Shown in pieces: positions 1 through 8,777 of a DNA stretch of 61,565 nucleotides (position 1 is its first letter; each line of letters begins with the position of its first letter). Under the pieces are notes generated by a model. That model saw only the letters and a program-made list of their open reading frames with translations, was not told the origin of the DNA and searched no databases. The position numbers and the translations under genes are program-made. Where the stretch lies: contig VBEK01000121.1 of NCBI GenBank assembly GCA_005889135.1, forward strand, positions 1-61,565, in the 5' to 3' direction. Source of the DNA: Chloroflexota bacterium. GTDB lineage: Bacteria > Chloroflexota > Dormibacteria > Dormibacterales > Dormibacteraceae.

Positions 1-255
1 CCGCGCTCTTCCGTAGCGGTCGAGCAGGGCGCCTGCGATGGGCGACACCACCAGGCCCGGCGTCACGGCGATGAACGCCGTCAGGCCCGCGAGCTGCGGC
101 GAGTGGTAGCGGGCGAGGACGAAAAGGATCAGGGCGATGGCGACCATCTGGCCGCTGACGCGGCCGATGAGCAGGCTCGCGTACAGGTACGCGAAGCCGC
201 GGACGCGCATCAGACCGGCGTAACCGGTCGCCGTTGGGGTCTCAGTCGTGCTCAT
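1..255 (-). CDS. MFS transporter, N-terminal part (runs off the window)
   Basis: This is the first 85 codons of a major facilitator superfamily permease; the rest lies beyond the left edge. The translation begins MSTTETPTATGYAGLMRVRG and contains the MFS loop motif GALLDRYGRAR between the second and third membrane segments. It is a close paralogue of the next gene upstream: both share LGRV/IGRVxGQM, LFVLxRYHSPQLAG and PGLxVSPxAGALLDRYGR. Its ATG overlaps the end of that gene by 14 nt, so the two are translationally linked tandem duplicates. By family these are proton-driven small-molecule exporters; the substrate cannot be read from the sequence. Confidence 0.85.
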   Translation of the reverse strand, partial: MSTTETPTATGYAGLMRVRGFAYLYASLLIGRVSGQMVAIALILFVLARYHSPQLAGLTAFIAVTPGLVVSPIAGALLDRYGRAR

Positions 256-1423
256 CACGAGCGGGGATGACGAGTATCGGAAATAGGGCCGCCGCTGCGG
301 TGCACGCGGCCGCGATCCACACCGCCCCGTTGAGCGACCACGCGATCAGCGGACCTGCGATCGCCGAGCCGACAGGGCCACCGAGCATGTTCAAGGACAC
401 GGACACCGCGAAGACGCGTCCGAACCGAGCCGGATCAGATCGCCTCTGCCGGAGCGTGAGGAAGGAGATGTCGAACGGCGTCTCGACAAGGGCGATCACG
501 ACCAGCGCCGCCCCGACGACAAAGACCGACCCCGCGAGCGGCACGACCGCCATGACGGCGGCCATGGCGACGATCGAGACGGCCATCAGCCACCGCTCGC
601 GCCCACGAGTGCGGATGCGGCCCGCGAAGAGCATCGCCACCAGTCCGGCGACGCCGACCAGGCCCCACATGTAACCCACCGCCGCCGGGCCCTGGTGCAG
701 CCGGCCAAGGACGAGGACGGGAATCGCGATCACCATGCACCCCCAACCGACGCTGAAGGCGAAGAACGTCAGGGCAAGACCTACGAGCGTGCGGTTGCGA
801 AGCACGTAGACGAGGCCCGACCACGCTTCCGTCAGGAGGCGGCCGCCCTGCGGAAGGAACCCGCGGTCGCGGACCGTGAGCATGACGGCACCGGCGCCCG
901 CGAACAGCACCGCGGCCACGGTCAGGGCCCACTCCGCGCCCACGAAACCGACCAGGATGCCGGCCAGCGGCGCCCCGATGATGGTTGCGAGAACGTCGCT
1001 GCTGCTGTCGAACGCGTTCGCTCGCTCCCAGAGGTGATTGGGAACGATGCTCGGGACCAACGACCGGGCGCCCCCGATTCCCAACGGCCCTGTCACCGAG
1101 GACAGGCCGCAGATCACCAGGAGCAGCCAGGCAGGAAGCGCGTGCGCCGTCGACAGCGCCGCGAGCGCGAACATCGTCGCCGCAGCCACGAGGTAGTCGA
1201 CGGAGACGAGGCCCGTCCGGCCATAGCGATCCAGCAGCGCGCCGGCGACCGGAGACACGAGTAGACCCGGGAAGGTGACGAGGAAGACGGCGGCGCCCGC
1301 CAGCTGCGGCGAGTGATACCGCGACAGCACGAAGAGCACCAGGCCCACGGACAGCATCTGGCCGGCCACCCGGCCGAGCAGCAGGCTCGCGACCAGGCGG
1401 GGGAAGCCTTCGACCCGCAGCAA
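242..1423 (-). CDS. MFS transporter (DHA3/EntS-like exporter)
   Basis: Integral membrane permease of about 390 residues with some twelve hydrophobic segments and the loop motif GALLDRYGRTG. By family it is a drug or siderophore exporter of the MFS_3/DHA3 type. The start is uncertain. The frame stays open upstream to an ATG at 1636, but that would overlap uvrA by 125 nt and add a polar tail; no ATG or GTG lies between. I chose the TTG at 1423 because LLRVEGFPRL then aligns with LMRVRGFAYL of the paralogue. It follows uvrA on the same strand and overlaps the next MFS gene, so the three may be co-transcribed. Confidence 0.8.
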   Translation of the reverse strand: MLRVEGFPRLVASLLLGRVAGQMLSVGLVLFVLSRYHSPQLAGAAVFLVTFPGLLVSPVAGALLDRYGRTGLVSVDYLVAAATMFALAALSTAHALPAWLLLVICGLSSVTGPLGIGGARSLVPSIVPNHLWERANAFDSSSDVLATIIGAPLAGILVGFVGAEWALTVAAVLFAGAGAVMLTVRDRGFLPQGGRLLTEAWSGLVYVLRNRTLVGLALTFFAFSVGWGCMVIAIPVLVLGRLHQGPAAVGYMWGLVGVAGLVAMLFAGRIRTRGRERWLMAVSIVAMAAVMAVVPLAGSVFVVGAALVVIALVETPFDISFLTLRQRRSDPARFGRVFAVSVSLNMLGGPVGSAIAGPLIAWSLNGAVWIAAACTAAAALFPILVIPARDEHD

Positions 1424-1511
1424 GACCCGATAGCCGGGTGGCGTCTGGGATTCGGCGTTCTGGCTCGTATGGGGGTCCCCGCGAAGTCCCGGCGACTCGG
1501 ACTTCGTGGGT

Positions 1512-4397
1512 TTATCCGCCGACGGCGACTCTGGCGCGGCGAGAGCGCACGGCGCCGTTCGACCGATCGCTCTTCTTCGCCCTGGCCAGCGGAGTGCGCA
1601 GATACTGCCCGGTCGCCGACTCCTTGTCGGCGGCAAGCCGCTCCGGCGTCCCCACGGCGATCACGTAGCCACCCTTCTCCCCGCCCTCGGGCCCGAGGTC
1701 GATCAGCCAGTCCGCAGTCTTGAGCACGTCGAGGTTGTGCTCGATCACGACCACTGTGTTGCCGTGGTCGACCAGGCGGTGCAGGACCGCGAGCAGCCGC
1801 TCGACGTCGACGTAGTGGAGTCCGGTCGTCGGCTCGTCGAGCAGGTACAGGGTCCGGCCCGTGTCGCGGCGCGAGAGCTCGGACGACAGCTTCACCCTCT
1901 GTGCCTCACCGCCCGAGAGCTGGGTCGCGGGCTGGCCGAGACGGATGTACCCGAGACCGACGTCGTGCAGAGTCCGCAGCTTGGTCTTGATCGCGGGCAC
2001 GTTCTCGAACACCTCGAGCGCCTCGTCGACGGTCATCTCCAGCACGTCCGAGATCGAGTGCCCGCGGAACTTGACCTCCTGCACCTCGCGCGAGTAGCGC
2101 GTGCCGTGGCACACCTCGCAGGGCACGTACACGTCGGGGAGGAACTGCATCTCGATCTGGATGATGCCGTCGCCCTGGCACGCCTCGCATCGCCCGCCCT
2201 TGACGTTGAAGCTGAACCGGCCGGCCTTGTAGCCGCGCATCTTCGCCTCGGGCATGCTCGCGAACAGGTCGCGGATGTGCGTGAACATGCCCGTGTAGGT
2301 CGCCGGGTTGCTGCGTGGCGTGCGGCCGATCGGCGACTGGTCGATGTCGATCGCCTTGTCGAGGTGGTCCAGCCCCTCCACGGCCCTGTGCGGTCCCGGC
2401 CTTTCCTTCGCACGGTAGAAGTGCTGCGCCACCTTGCGGCTGAGGATGTCGGTGATCAGGGACGACTTCCCGGAGCCGCTGACGCCCGACACGGCGACGA
2501 ACGTTCCGAGCGGGATGGTGACGTCGATGTCCTTGAGGTTGTTCGCCTGCGCGCCGCGGATCACGAGCAGCTTGCCGTTGCCCTTGCGCCGCCGCGCCGG
2601 CACCGGGATCATGCGGTCGCCTCGCAGGTACGCGGCCGTGATCGAGCGCGGGTCGCGAAGCACCTTGTCCACTGGTCCCGCGGCCACGATCTCGCCGCCG
2701 TGCTCGCCGGCGGCGGGCCCGATGTCGACCATGTAGTCCGCGGAGCGGATGGTCTCCTCGTCGTGCTCGACCACGATCAGGGTGTTGCCGAGGTCGCGCA
2801 GGCCGACCAGCGTGTTGATCAGGCGGCGGTTGTCCCGCTGGTGCAGCCCGATCGACGGCTCGTCGAGGATGTAGAGCACGCCCATCAGCTTGGAGCCGAT
2901 CTGGGTCGCCAGCCGGATTCGCTGCGACTCGCCGCCGCTCAGCGAGTTGGCCCCTCGCTCGATCGTCAGGTAGTCGAGGCCGACGTCGATCATGAACTGC
3001 AGCCGCTCGCGAATCTCCTTCAGGATGCCGCGCGCGATCAGACCCTCGCGCTCGGTCATGTCTATGTGGTCGAAGAACTCGATCGCCCTGCTCACCGAAA
3101 GCCTGGAGACGTCGGCGATGCTGTGCCCGCTTACCGAGACCGCGAGGGACTCGGGCTTGAGCCGGCTGCCCTTGCAGGCAGGGCATGGCTTGTCCGACAT
3201 GTAGCGCTCGAGCTCCGCTTTCAGGTACTCGGACTGCGTCTCCTCGTAGCGGCGCTGCAGGTTCGCGACCACACCCTCGAACGGCGCCTCGTACCAGCGC
3301 GAGTGCCCGTACTGATTCTTGTAGCCAAAGCGGATCTTCTTCTCGCCCGTGCCGTTCAGGAGCACGTTCTGCTGCTGCTTCGCGAGCTTCGACCACGGCT
3401 TGTCCATGTCGATGCCGAAGTACTTGCTCACCGACTCCAGCAGCTCGGGATAGAAGAACTGCGAGCGGCTCCACGCGGCGATCGCGCCCTCGCGCAGAGA
3501 CAGCGAAGGGTCGGGCACGATCAAGTCGGCGTCCACGACCAGCTGCGAGCCGAGGCCCGTGCAGGTCGGGCATGCGCCGTGTGGGTTGTTGAAGGAGAAG
3601 TTGCGCGGCTCCGGCTCGGGCACGCTGAGCCCATCGATCGGGCACATGAAGTCCTGCGACATATGGATGTCTTGAGCACCGTCGACCGGCGCGATGATCA
3701 CCGACCCGTTGCCCAGCCTGGTCGCGGTCTCGATCGAGTCGACCAACCGCGTGCGCTGGTCCGGCCCAATCACGATGCGGTCGACCACGACATCGACGTC
3801 GTGCTTCTTGTTCTTGTCCATCGGGATCGGCTCGCCGATCTCGTAAAGGCTCCCATCGACGCGCACGCGGACGAAGCCCGACTTGCGCACGTCGTCGATC
3901 AGCGAGCGGTACTCGCCCTTACGGCCCTTCACCACCGGGCCGAGGACCATGACCCGCGTCCCCTTCGGCAGCTTCTCGACCTGGTCTGCCATCTGATCGA
4001 CCGTCTGACGCCGAACCTCGTGCCCGTTCGGACAGTGCGGATGACCGACCCGCGCGTACAGCAGGCGCAGGTAGTCGTAGACCTCCGTCACCGTCCCGAC
4101 CGTCGAGCGAGGGTTCTTGGAGGTGCCCTTCTGGTCGATCGAGATCGCCGGCGACAGGCCCTCGATGATGTCGACGTCCGGCTTCTCCATCTGGCCGAGG
4201 AACTGGCGAGCGTAGGCGGACAGCGACTCCACGTACCGGCGCTGCCCTTCGGCGTAGATCGTGTCGAAGGCGAGCGACGACTTCCCCGAGCCCGACAGGC
4301 CGGTGAAGACGACGAGCTTGTCGCGCGGGATCGACAGGGTGATGTTCTTGAGGTTGTGCTCGCGCGCGCCCCGGATCGTGATCTGGTCGGTCGGCAA
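1512..4397 (-). CDS. uvrA: UvrA, excinuclease ABC subunit A
   Basis: Damage-recognition ATPase of nucleotide excision repair, which loads UvrB onto lesions. The 961 residues are the normal length. The first Walker A is [14 protein letters not shown] near residue 33, the second is [13 protein letters not shown] near residue 640, and ABC signatures [11 protein letters not shown] and [11 protein letters not shown] are both present. Zinc-binding pairs CPTC/CPAC (insertion region) and CEAC/CEVC (C-terminal finger) are intact. The start is TTG, 10 nt after the upstream thioesterase stop, behind a purine-rich GAGAGAA. uvrB lies 2 kb away, separated by the thioesterase/TetR region. The C-terminus ends in a basic tail ([10 protein letters not shown]). 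Confidence 0.97.
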   Translation of the reverse strand: MPTDQITIRGAREHNLKNITLSIPRDKLVVFTGLSGSGKSSLAFDTIYAEGQRRYVESLSAYARQFLGQMEKPDVDIIEGLSPAISIDQKGTSKNPRSTVGTVTEVYDYLRLLYARVGHPHCPNGHEVRRQTVDQMADQVEKLPKGTRVMVLGPVVKGRKGEYRSLIDDVRKSGFVRVRVDGSLYEIGEPIPMDKNKKHDVDVVVDRIVIGPDQRTRLVDSIETATRLGNGSVIIAPVDGAQDIHMSQDFMCPIDGLSVPEPEPRNFSFNNPHGACPTCTGLGSQLVVDADLIVPDPSLSLREGAIAAWSRSQFFYPELLESVSKYFGIDMDKPWSKLAKQQQNVLLNGTGEKKIRFGYKNQYGHSRWYEAPFEGVVANLQRRYEETQSEYLKAELERYMSDKPCPACKGSRLKPESLAVSVSGHSIADVSRLSVSRAIEFFDHIDMTEREGLIARGILKEIRERLQFMIDVGLDYLTIERGANSLSGGESQRIRLATQIGSKLMGVLYILDEPSIGLHQRDNRRLINTLVGLRDLGNTLIVVEHDEETIRSADYMVDIGPAAGEHGGEIVAAGPVDKVLRDPRSITAAYLRGDRMIPVPARRRKGNGKLLVIRGAQANNLKDIDVTIPLGTFVAVSGVSGSGKSSLITDILSRKVAQHFYRAKERPGPHRAVEGLDHLDKAIDIDQSPIGRTPRSNPATYTGMFTHIRDLFASMPEAKMRGYKAGRFSFNVKGGRCEACQGDGIIQIEMQFLPDVYVPCEVCHGTRYSREVQEVKFRGHSISDVLEMTVDEALEVFENVPAIKTKLRTLHDVGLGYIRLGQPATQLSGGEAQRVKLSSELSRRDTGRTLYLLDEPTTGLHYVDVERLLAVLHRLVDHGNTVVVIEHNLDVLKTADWLIDLGPEGGEKGGYVIAVGTPERLAADKESATGQYLRTPLARAKKSDRSNGAVRSRRARVAVGG

Positions 4398-4406
4398 GGG
4401 TTCTCT

Positions 4407-4799
4407 CTATTCCTTCTCTCGTGTGATCGCAAACGTGCCGCTGGCGGTGGCCACCAGGCGCGCGGAGGGTCCTTCGACCCGGCACTCGGTGACCGCCGTG
4501 CGCCGCCCCGCGTGGACGACGCGACCTGTCGCCCTCAGCGTCTCGCCCACCTTCGCCGCCGAGATGAAGCTGAGCTTCAGGTCGAAGCTCATGGAGCGCA
4601 CTACGCCGGGTTCGATGGTACGCAATGCGCGGCCCATGGCCGAGTCGGCGAGGGCGCTGATCATGCCGCCGTGGACGAAACCCATGGAGTTGGCCATGTC
4701 CTCGGTCGGGGTCATCTCCACGACGGCGACCCCCCGCTCCTGGGAGACGTCGGAGATGCCCAGCCAGCTCCAGGCCCGGGACACGACCGCCTTACTCAC
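4407..4799 (-). CDS. PaaI-family hot-dog thioesterase
   Basis: A 130-residue acyl-CoA thioesterase of the PaaI/YbgC hot-dog fold; such enzymes hydrolyse acyl- or aryl-CoA esters in the cytosol, usually as dimers or tetramers. The diagnostic stretch [18 protein letters not shown] has the HGG turn before the central helix and the catalytic-side acidic residue (D) in that helix. It overlaps the second thioesterase upstream by 8 nt and ends 10 nt before uvrA. The two thioesterases are paralogues but clearly diverged, so a heteromer or two substrate ranges are possible. The substrate is not predictable. Confidence 0.88.
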   Translation of the reverse strand: MSKAVVSRAWSWLGISDVSQERGVAVVEMTPTEDMANSMGFVHGGMISALADSAMGRALRTIEPGVVRSMSFDLKLSFISAAKVGETLRATGRVVHAGRRTAVTECRVEGPSARLVATASGTFAITREKE

Positions 4800-5253
4800 G
4801 GCCCTGGCCCTCCGGCACCGGCATACATGTAGAAGACGCGCGCGCGACCAGGCGGTCGCGGTCGTCGACGACGTCGGCCTCGCCGAACAGGAGCGTCTGC
4901 CGCATCTCGATCACGCGGCCGATGGCGCGCAGGCGGCCCTCGATCGCGGGCCGGACGAAGTTGATCTTGAGCTCGATCGTGGTGTTCCACGTCCCGTGTG
5001 GCTGCAGCGTGGCCAGGGACATGCCCATGGCTGCGTCGGCGATCTGGGTGATCACACCGCCCTGGACGACGCCGCCGCCGTGGCGGTGCTGCGGGCCCGC
5101 GACCAGCTCGAGCACCACCCGCCCCGGCTCGGCCTCGGTGATCCGGGCCCCCAGGGTCTCCATCCAGCCGGCCGGCTCAGCCGCCAGCAGCGCCCGGGCT
5201 CGGTCCCAGTTTTGAACACGTTCTAATTCTCTTGACATTCCGGAAGCGCTCAT
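4792..5253 (-). CDS. PaaI-family hot-dog thioesterase, second copy
   Basis: A 153-residue hot-dog thioesterase. The motif [20 protein letters not shown] corresponds to HGG...D of PaaI. It has about 30 more N-terminal residues than its downstream neighbour. Two ATGs are possible (5253 and 5238). Whichever is used, a TnnAACnnGTTnnA operator lies inside the first codons and another lies just upstream, so transcription is probably controlled by the divergently encoded TetR protein. It is the first gene of the minus-strand run thioesterase-thioesterase-uvrA. Family membership is firm; the substrate (a medium-chain or aromatic acyl-CoA) is inference. Confidence 0.87.
   Translation of the reverse strand: MSASGMSRELERVQNWDRARALLAAEPAGWMETLGARITEAEPGRVVLELVAGPQHRHGGGVVQGGVITQIADAAMGMSLATLQPHGTWNTTIELKINFVRPAIEGRLRAIGRVIEMRQTLLFGEADVVDDRDRLVARASSTCMPVPEGQGRE
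5212..5225. promoter_or_regulatory. TetR-type operator, site 1
   Basis: TTGAACACGTTCTA (reverse strand TAGAACGTGTTCAA) fits TnnAACnnGTTnnA, the 14-bp motif known for the actinobacterial TetR repressor KstR. It lies in the first codons of the divergent thioesterase gene, 54 bp centre to centre from site 2. Confidence 0.5.
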
Positions 5254-5260
5254 CTAGGCT
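5232..5260 (+). promoter_or_regulatory. Sigma-70-type promoter for the membrane protein-TetR pair
   Basis: A perfect -35 TTGACA (5232-5237) is followed after 17 nt by TAGGCT (5255-5260). The predicted transcription start falls at or inside operator site 2, the usual geometry for repression. Confidence 0.6.
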
Positions 5261-5265
5261 CTAAC

Positions 5266-5279
5266 TTGAACATGTTCAA
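5266..5279. promoter_or_regulatory. TetR-type operator, site 2 (perfect palindrome)
   Basis: TTGAACATGTTCAA is a perfect 14-bp palindrome matching TnnAACnnGTTnnA. It sits immediately after the -10 element of the rightward promoter, and a TetR-family gene is the second gene of that transcript. Confidence 0.6.
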
Positions 5280-5303
5280 ATTACTCGAACTGGGGTGATC
5301 GAT

Positions 5304-5702
5304 ATGGACTACCGCCTGATCGACTACGTGACCTACATCGTGACCAGCGCCTTCCTGACCATCTGGGTCGGGGACACGCTCTACCGCAACGGCCGCCCGT
5401 TTCTCGTCTCGGTGTTCAAGGAGGACGGCCTGGCCGACTCGGTCAACCGCCTCCTCGTGGTGGGCTTCTACCTCGTCAACTTCGGCGCCGCGGCGATCCT
5501 GATCAACACCGGCGGGGCGCCCGGCAACGTCGCCGACATGCTCAAGCAGACGGTGACCCGAGTCGGCGTCGTGCTTCTCATCCTCGGCTTCATGCACTTC
5601 AACAACCTGATGATCCTCCGCGCCATCCGGCGCAAGGACAGACCGATGCCGCCGCTGAACTACAACCCCTACCAACCCGCCCAGCCCGCGCCCGGAGCCT
5701 AG
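5304..5702 (+). CDS. Small integral membrane protein of unknown function
   Basis: A 132-residue protein I do not recognise. After a short N-terminal region (MDYRLIDYVTYIVT, possibly a first membrane segment) come a hydrophilic stretch, then hydrophobic segments near residues 48-68 (RLLVVGFYLVNFGAAAILI) and 84-105 (VGVVLLILGFMHFNNLMIL), then a basic, proline-rich tail. ATG 5304 is preferred because GGGGTG lies 6 nt upstream; an in-frame GTG at 5295 is the alternative. It shares a transcript with the TetR gene 6 nt downstream and sits behind the double operator. That suggests a membrane role induced with the thioesterases, perhaps in lipid or xenobiotic handling. Confidence 0.75.
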   Translation: MDYRLIDYVTYIVTSAFLTIWVGDTLYRNGRPFLVSVFKEDGLADSVNRLLVVGFYLVNFGAAAILINTGGAPGNVADMLKQTVTRVGVVLLILGFMHFNNLMILRAIRRKDRPMPPLNYNPYQPAQPAPGA

Positions 5703-5708
5703 AGAGTC

Positions 5709-6395
5709 TTGGCGATCGCGGCCCCCAAGACCAGGCGGGGCGAGCACTCGAGGGCGGCCATCCTGGGCGCCGCCCTCGACCTCTTCCAGGAGCGCGGGTA
5801 CGAGGCCACGACGATGCGCACCATCGCCGAGCGCGCGAGTGTCTCGCTGGGCAGCTCGTACCACTACTTCCCTTCCAAAGAGCACCTGGTGCTCGAGTTC
5901 TATCGCCACACCCACGAGCTGCACCTCGAGGCGATCGCGCCGCTGCTGGCGCGGGAGAAGGACCTTGCCATCCGCCTGCGCCAGACCATCCGCGCGGTCG
6001 TCGTCACGTGCGAGCCGTTCCACGCCGTCGCCGGGTCCATCTTCAGCACCGTCGCCAACCCCTCGAGCCCGCTGAACCCATTCGGCGGCGCCGCCAAGCC
6101 TCTGCGCGACGAGGTGGTCGCCCTGTACGACGAGGTCGTCCGCGGCTCCGACGCGCGCGTGCCAGCCGACATCGCCGAGATGCTGCCGCTCACGCTGTGG
6201 CTCTACCAGATGGCGATCCTCTACTTCTGGATCTTCGACACGTCTCCGGGAAGGCTGCGGACCCTCGAGGTGATCGACGAGACGACGGACCTGATCGTCA
6301 AGCTCCTGGGCCTGGCCAACCTGCCCGTGCTGCGCGGGTCGCGCAGGCGCATCATCGGCCTGATCAAGAGCGTGGTAGGGCAACAGCCGCACTAA
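5709..6395 (+). CDS. TetR-family transcriptional regulator
   Basis: A 228-residue repressor. The N-terminal helix-turn-helix spans roughly residues 14-60 (AALDLFQERGYEATTMRTIA, then SLGSSYHYFPSKEHL); the remainder is the ligand-binding domain. The start is TTG, just after the upstream stop and preceded by AGAGAG. The stop overlaps the convergent uvrB stop by 4 nt. It most likely binds the two TnnAACnnGTTnnA sites at 5212-5225 and 5266-5279, controlling itself and the divergent thioesterases. The operator type resembles that of KstR-like lipid regulators, but no sterol catabolism genes are present here, so the ligand is unknown. Confidence 0.92.
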   Translation: MAIAAPKTRRGEHSRAAILGAALDLFQERGYEATTMRTIAERASVSLGSSYHYFPSKEHLVLEFYRHTHELHLEAIAPLLAREKDLAIRLRQTIRAVVVTCEPFHAVAGSIFSTVANPSSPLNPFGGAAKPLRDEVVALYDEVVRGSDARVPADIAEMLPLTLWLYQMAILYFWIFDTSPGRLRTLEVIDETTDLIVKLLGLANLPVLRGSRRRIIGLIKSVVGQQPH

Positions 6396-8473
6396 GGGCC
6401 GCGCCGCGTCCTTCGCCAGTTTCTGACCTGGGTCTTCTGCTTGGGCGCGGCCGCGATCGCCATCGCCACGTCCGCGTCGTCCTCTTTGGTCTCGAGCTCG
6501 CCCGACAGCCGCCGGCGGAGCAGGATGATGCGGTCGCGGACGCGAGCCGCGTCCTCGAACTGCAGCTCTTTCGACAGCCGCCGCATCTCCTTCTCCAGGT
6601 CGCGCACGATCGCGAGCAGGTCCTCTCGCGGCACGCCCGCGCCGGCCATGATCTCGATGGCGTCGGCCTGGATGTCGTTCTCGTTGATCTCCAGCGCGTA
6701 GATCGCCTTTTTGACGCTCTCGGGGGTGATCCCGTGCTCGGCGTTGTACTCGATCTGGCGCGTCCGCCTGCGCTCCGTCTCGTCGAGCGCCTGGCGCATC
6801 GAGTCGGTGATCGAGTCGGCGTACATCACCACGTGGCCTTCGACGTTGCGCGCTGCCCGGCCGATGATCTGGATGAACGAGCGGTACGCGCGCAGGTAGC
6901 CCTCCTTGTCCGCGTCGAGGATCCCGATGAACGCGACCTCGGGCAGGTCGAGGCCCTCGCGCAGGAGGTTGATGCCGACCACGACGTCCACCTCGCCGGT
7001 GCGCAGCGCGGTCAGGACCTCGATGCGCTGCATGGCGTCAAGTTCCGAGTGCAGGTAGCGGACCTTGACGCCGTACTCGCGCAGGTAGTCGGCGAGGTCC
7101 TCGGCGAAGCGCTTGGTCAGCGTCGTCACCAGCGAGCGCTGCCCGAGCTCCGTCCGCTTCTTGACCTCGGCCAGCAGGTCGTCGATCTGACCCTCGGTCG
7201 GCCGCACCTCGACCGTCGGGTCCACCAGCCCGGTCGGCCGCACGATCATCTCCACGGTCCGCTCCGTGCGGCGCATCTCGTACGGTCCCGGCGTCGCCGA
7301 GACGTAGATCACCGACTGCGCCCGCTCCTCCCACTCCTCGAAGCTGAGCGGGCGGTTGTCGAACGCGCTCGGCAGGCGAAAGCCGTACTCGACCAGCGCC
7401 GCCTTGCGCGACCGGTCGCCCCCGAGCATGCCGCCGATCTGGGGCACGGCGACATGGGACTCGTCGACGAAGATCACCGTGTCCGCGGGGAGGAAGTCCA
7501 TGAGCGTGTACGGCGCCTCGCCGGGTTGGCGTCGCGTCAGGTGCCGCGAGTAGTTCTCGATCCCGGCGCAGGTGCCGGTCTCGCGCAGCATCTCGAGGTC
7601 GAAGTTGGTGCGCTGGCGCAGGCGCTGCGCCTCGAGCAGCCGGCCGTGGTCCTCGAACCACTTGCAGCGCTCCTCGAGCTCGGCCTCGATGTCGGCCATC
7701 GCCAGGCGCAGCTTGTCTGCGGGCGTGACGTAGTGAGAGGCCGGGAAGACGGTGAACTGGTTGCGCGAACCCAGGATCTCGCCCGTGATCGCGTCCAACT
7801 CCTGGATGCGCTCCACCTCGTCGCCGAAAAACTCGACCCGGTACACCTTCTCCTCGTTTGCGGGCACGAGGTCGACCACGTCGCCCCGGACACGGAAGCG
7901 AAGGCGCGCGAGGTCGTAGTCGTTGCGCTCGTAGAGCATCTCGGTGAGCTTGCGCAGGAAGACCTCGCGCCGGATCGACTGCCCCTTCTCGACACGCAGC
8001 GACTCGCCCATGTAATCCTCGACCGAGCCGATGCCGTAGATGCAGCTCACGCTCGCGACCACCAGCACGTCGCGCCGCGTGAGCAGCGACTGCGTCGTCG
8101 AGTGGCGCATGCGGTCGATGTCGTCGTTCCGGCTCGAGTCCTTCTCGATGTACGTGTCGGTCCGGGCGATGTACGCCTCGGGCTGGTAGTAGTCGTAGTA
8201 GCTGACGAAGTACTCGACGGCGTTGTCCGGGAGCAGGCGGCGGAACTCCGCGCACAGCTGGGCCGCGAGGGTCTTGTTGGGGCTCAGGACCAGGACGGGC
8301 CGCTGCAGCTCCTCGACGACCCAGGACATGACGTTCGTCTTGCCGCTTCCCGTCACGCCCGCCAGGACCTGCTGGGTCAGGCCGGCGTGGACGCCCTCGA
8401 CCAGCTGGGCGATCGCCTGCGGCTGGTCGCCGGCAGGCCGGAAGGGTGCGTCGACACGGAAGCGGTTGGGCAT
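6392..8473 (-). CDS. uvrB: UvrB, excinuclease ABC subunit B
   Basis: Helicase-like damage-verification subunit of nucleotide excision repair; partners are UvrA and UvrC. The 693 residues carry Walker A GVTGSGKTN near residue 40, the beta-hairpin region SYYDYYQPEAYI, the DEAD-like motif IFVDESHV, motif VI QIIGRAARN and a C-terminal UVR domain (EKEMRRLSKELQFEDAARVR) that contacts UvrC. ATG 8473 gives the usual MPNRFRV start with GAGG upstream; the frame extends to a GTG at 8503 without a ribosome-binding site. A TAGAAT at 8490-8495 may be its -10 element. The stop overlaps the convergent TetR stop. Confidence 0.97.
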   Translation of the reverse strand: MPNRFRVDAPFRPAGDQPQAIAQLVEGVHAGLTQQVLAGVTGSGKTNVMSWVVEELQRPVLVLSPNKTLAAQLCAEFRRLLPDNAVEYFVSYYDYYQPEAYIARTDTYIEKDSSRNDDIDRMRHSTTQSLLTRRDVLVVASVSCIYGIGSVEDYMGESLRVEKGQSIRREVFLRKLTEMLYERNDYDLARLRFRVRGDVVDLVPANEEKVYRVEFFGDEVERIQELDAITGEILGSRNQFTVFPASHYVTPADKLRLAMADIEAELEERCKWFEDHGRLLEAQRLRQRTNFDLEMLRETGTCAGIENYSRHLTRRQPGEAPYTLMDFLPADTVIFVDESHVAVPQIGGMLGGDRSRKAALVEYGFRLPSAFDNRPLSFEEWEERAQSVIYVSATPGPYEMRRTERTVEMIVRPTGLVDPTVEVRPTEGQIDDLLAEVKKRTELGQRSLVTTLTKRFAEDLADYLREYGVKVRYLHSELDAMQRIEVLTALRTGEVDVVVGINLLREGLDLPEVAFIGILDADKEGYLRAYRSFIQIIGRAARNVEGHVVMYADSITDSMRQALDETERRRTRQIEYNAEHGITPESVKKAIYALEINENDIQADAIEIMAGAGVPREDLLAIVRDLEKEMRRLSKELQFEDAARVRDRIILLRRRLSGELETKEDDADVAMAIAAAPKQKTQVRNWRRTRRGP

Positions 8474-8549
8474 GTGGGCTGGGCCCTCAATTCTAAGGCG
8501 CACAAACGTTCGCGGGCGGTCGATTCGGAAGCGGACGCGTTACCAGGTT

Positions 8550-8777
8550 ATGAAGGACGAGATCAAGGGCAAAGCGGACGAACTCAAGGGCAAGCTCACG
8601 GGCGACAAGGCCGAGGAGCTGAAGGGCAAGATGGAGCAGGAAGGCGACAAGCTGCGCCGCAACGCCCGCGACATTCGCGACGACGTCAAGGACAAGGCGG
8701 ACGAGATGGACGACCAGGCCAGGGAGCGCGAGCGGGAGCGCGACGCGGAGACCGTCCGCGAAAAGCGGTCCTGGTAG
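8550..8777 (+). CDS. CsbD-like stress protein
   Basis: A 75-residue, extremely charged protein beginning MKDEIKGKADELKGKLTGDK. It matches the CsbD family, which is induced by general stress in many bacteria; biochemical function is unknown. The sequence is a lysine/glutamate/aspartate heptad-like helix, followed by an arginine/glutamate-rich tail (RERERERDAETVREKRSW) that looks disordered. The start is the only ATG with the family's conserved beginning. Its stop codon directly abuts the stop of convergent moeA. It is the sole plus-strand gene between uvrB and the minus-strand run that follows, so it is probably monocistronic. Confidence 0.8.
   Translation: MKDEIKGKADELKGKLTGDKAEELKGKMEQEGDKLRRNARDIRDDVKDKADEMDDQARERERERDAETVREKRSW

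Noticed and set aside
1424-1636. N-terminal extension of the MFS gene to ATG 1636
   Set aside because: It would overlap uvrA by 125 nt on the same strand and add a polar arginine/proline-rich segment absent from the paralogue.
1506-4832. Very long open frame on the strand opposite uvrA
   Set aside because: It is a by-product of high GC at third positions of uvrA codons; its translation is low-complexity, rich in His, Arg, Val and Asp, with no domain. The same holds for long frames opposite uvrB, polA, aroC, hcrA and the transporter at 42.9-45.8 kb.
5212-5279. A steroid catabolism locus, because of the KstR-like operators
   Set aside because: No steroid ring-degradation genes (kstD, hsaC, kshAB) are present; the motif alone is shared by several TetR regulators.
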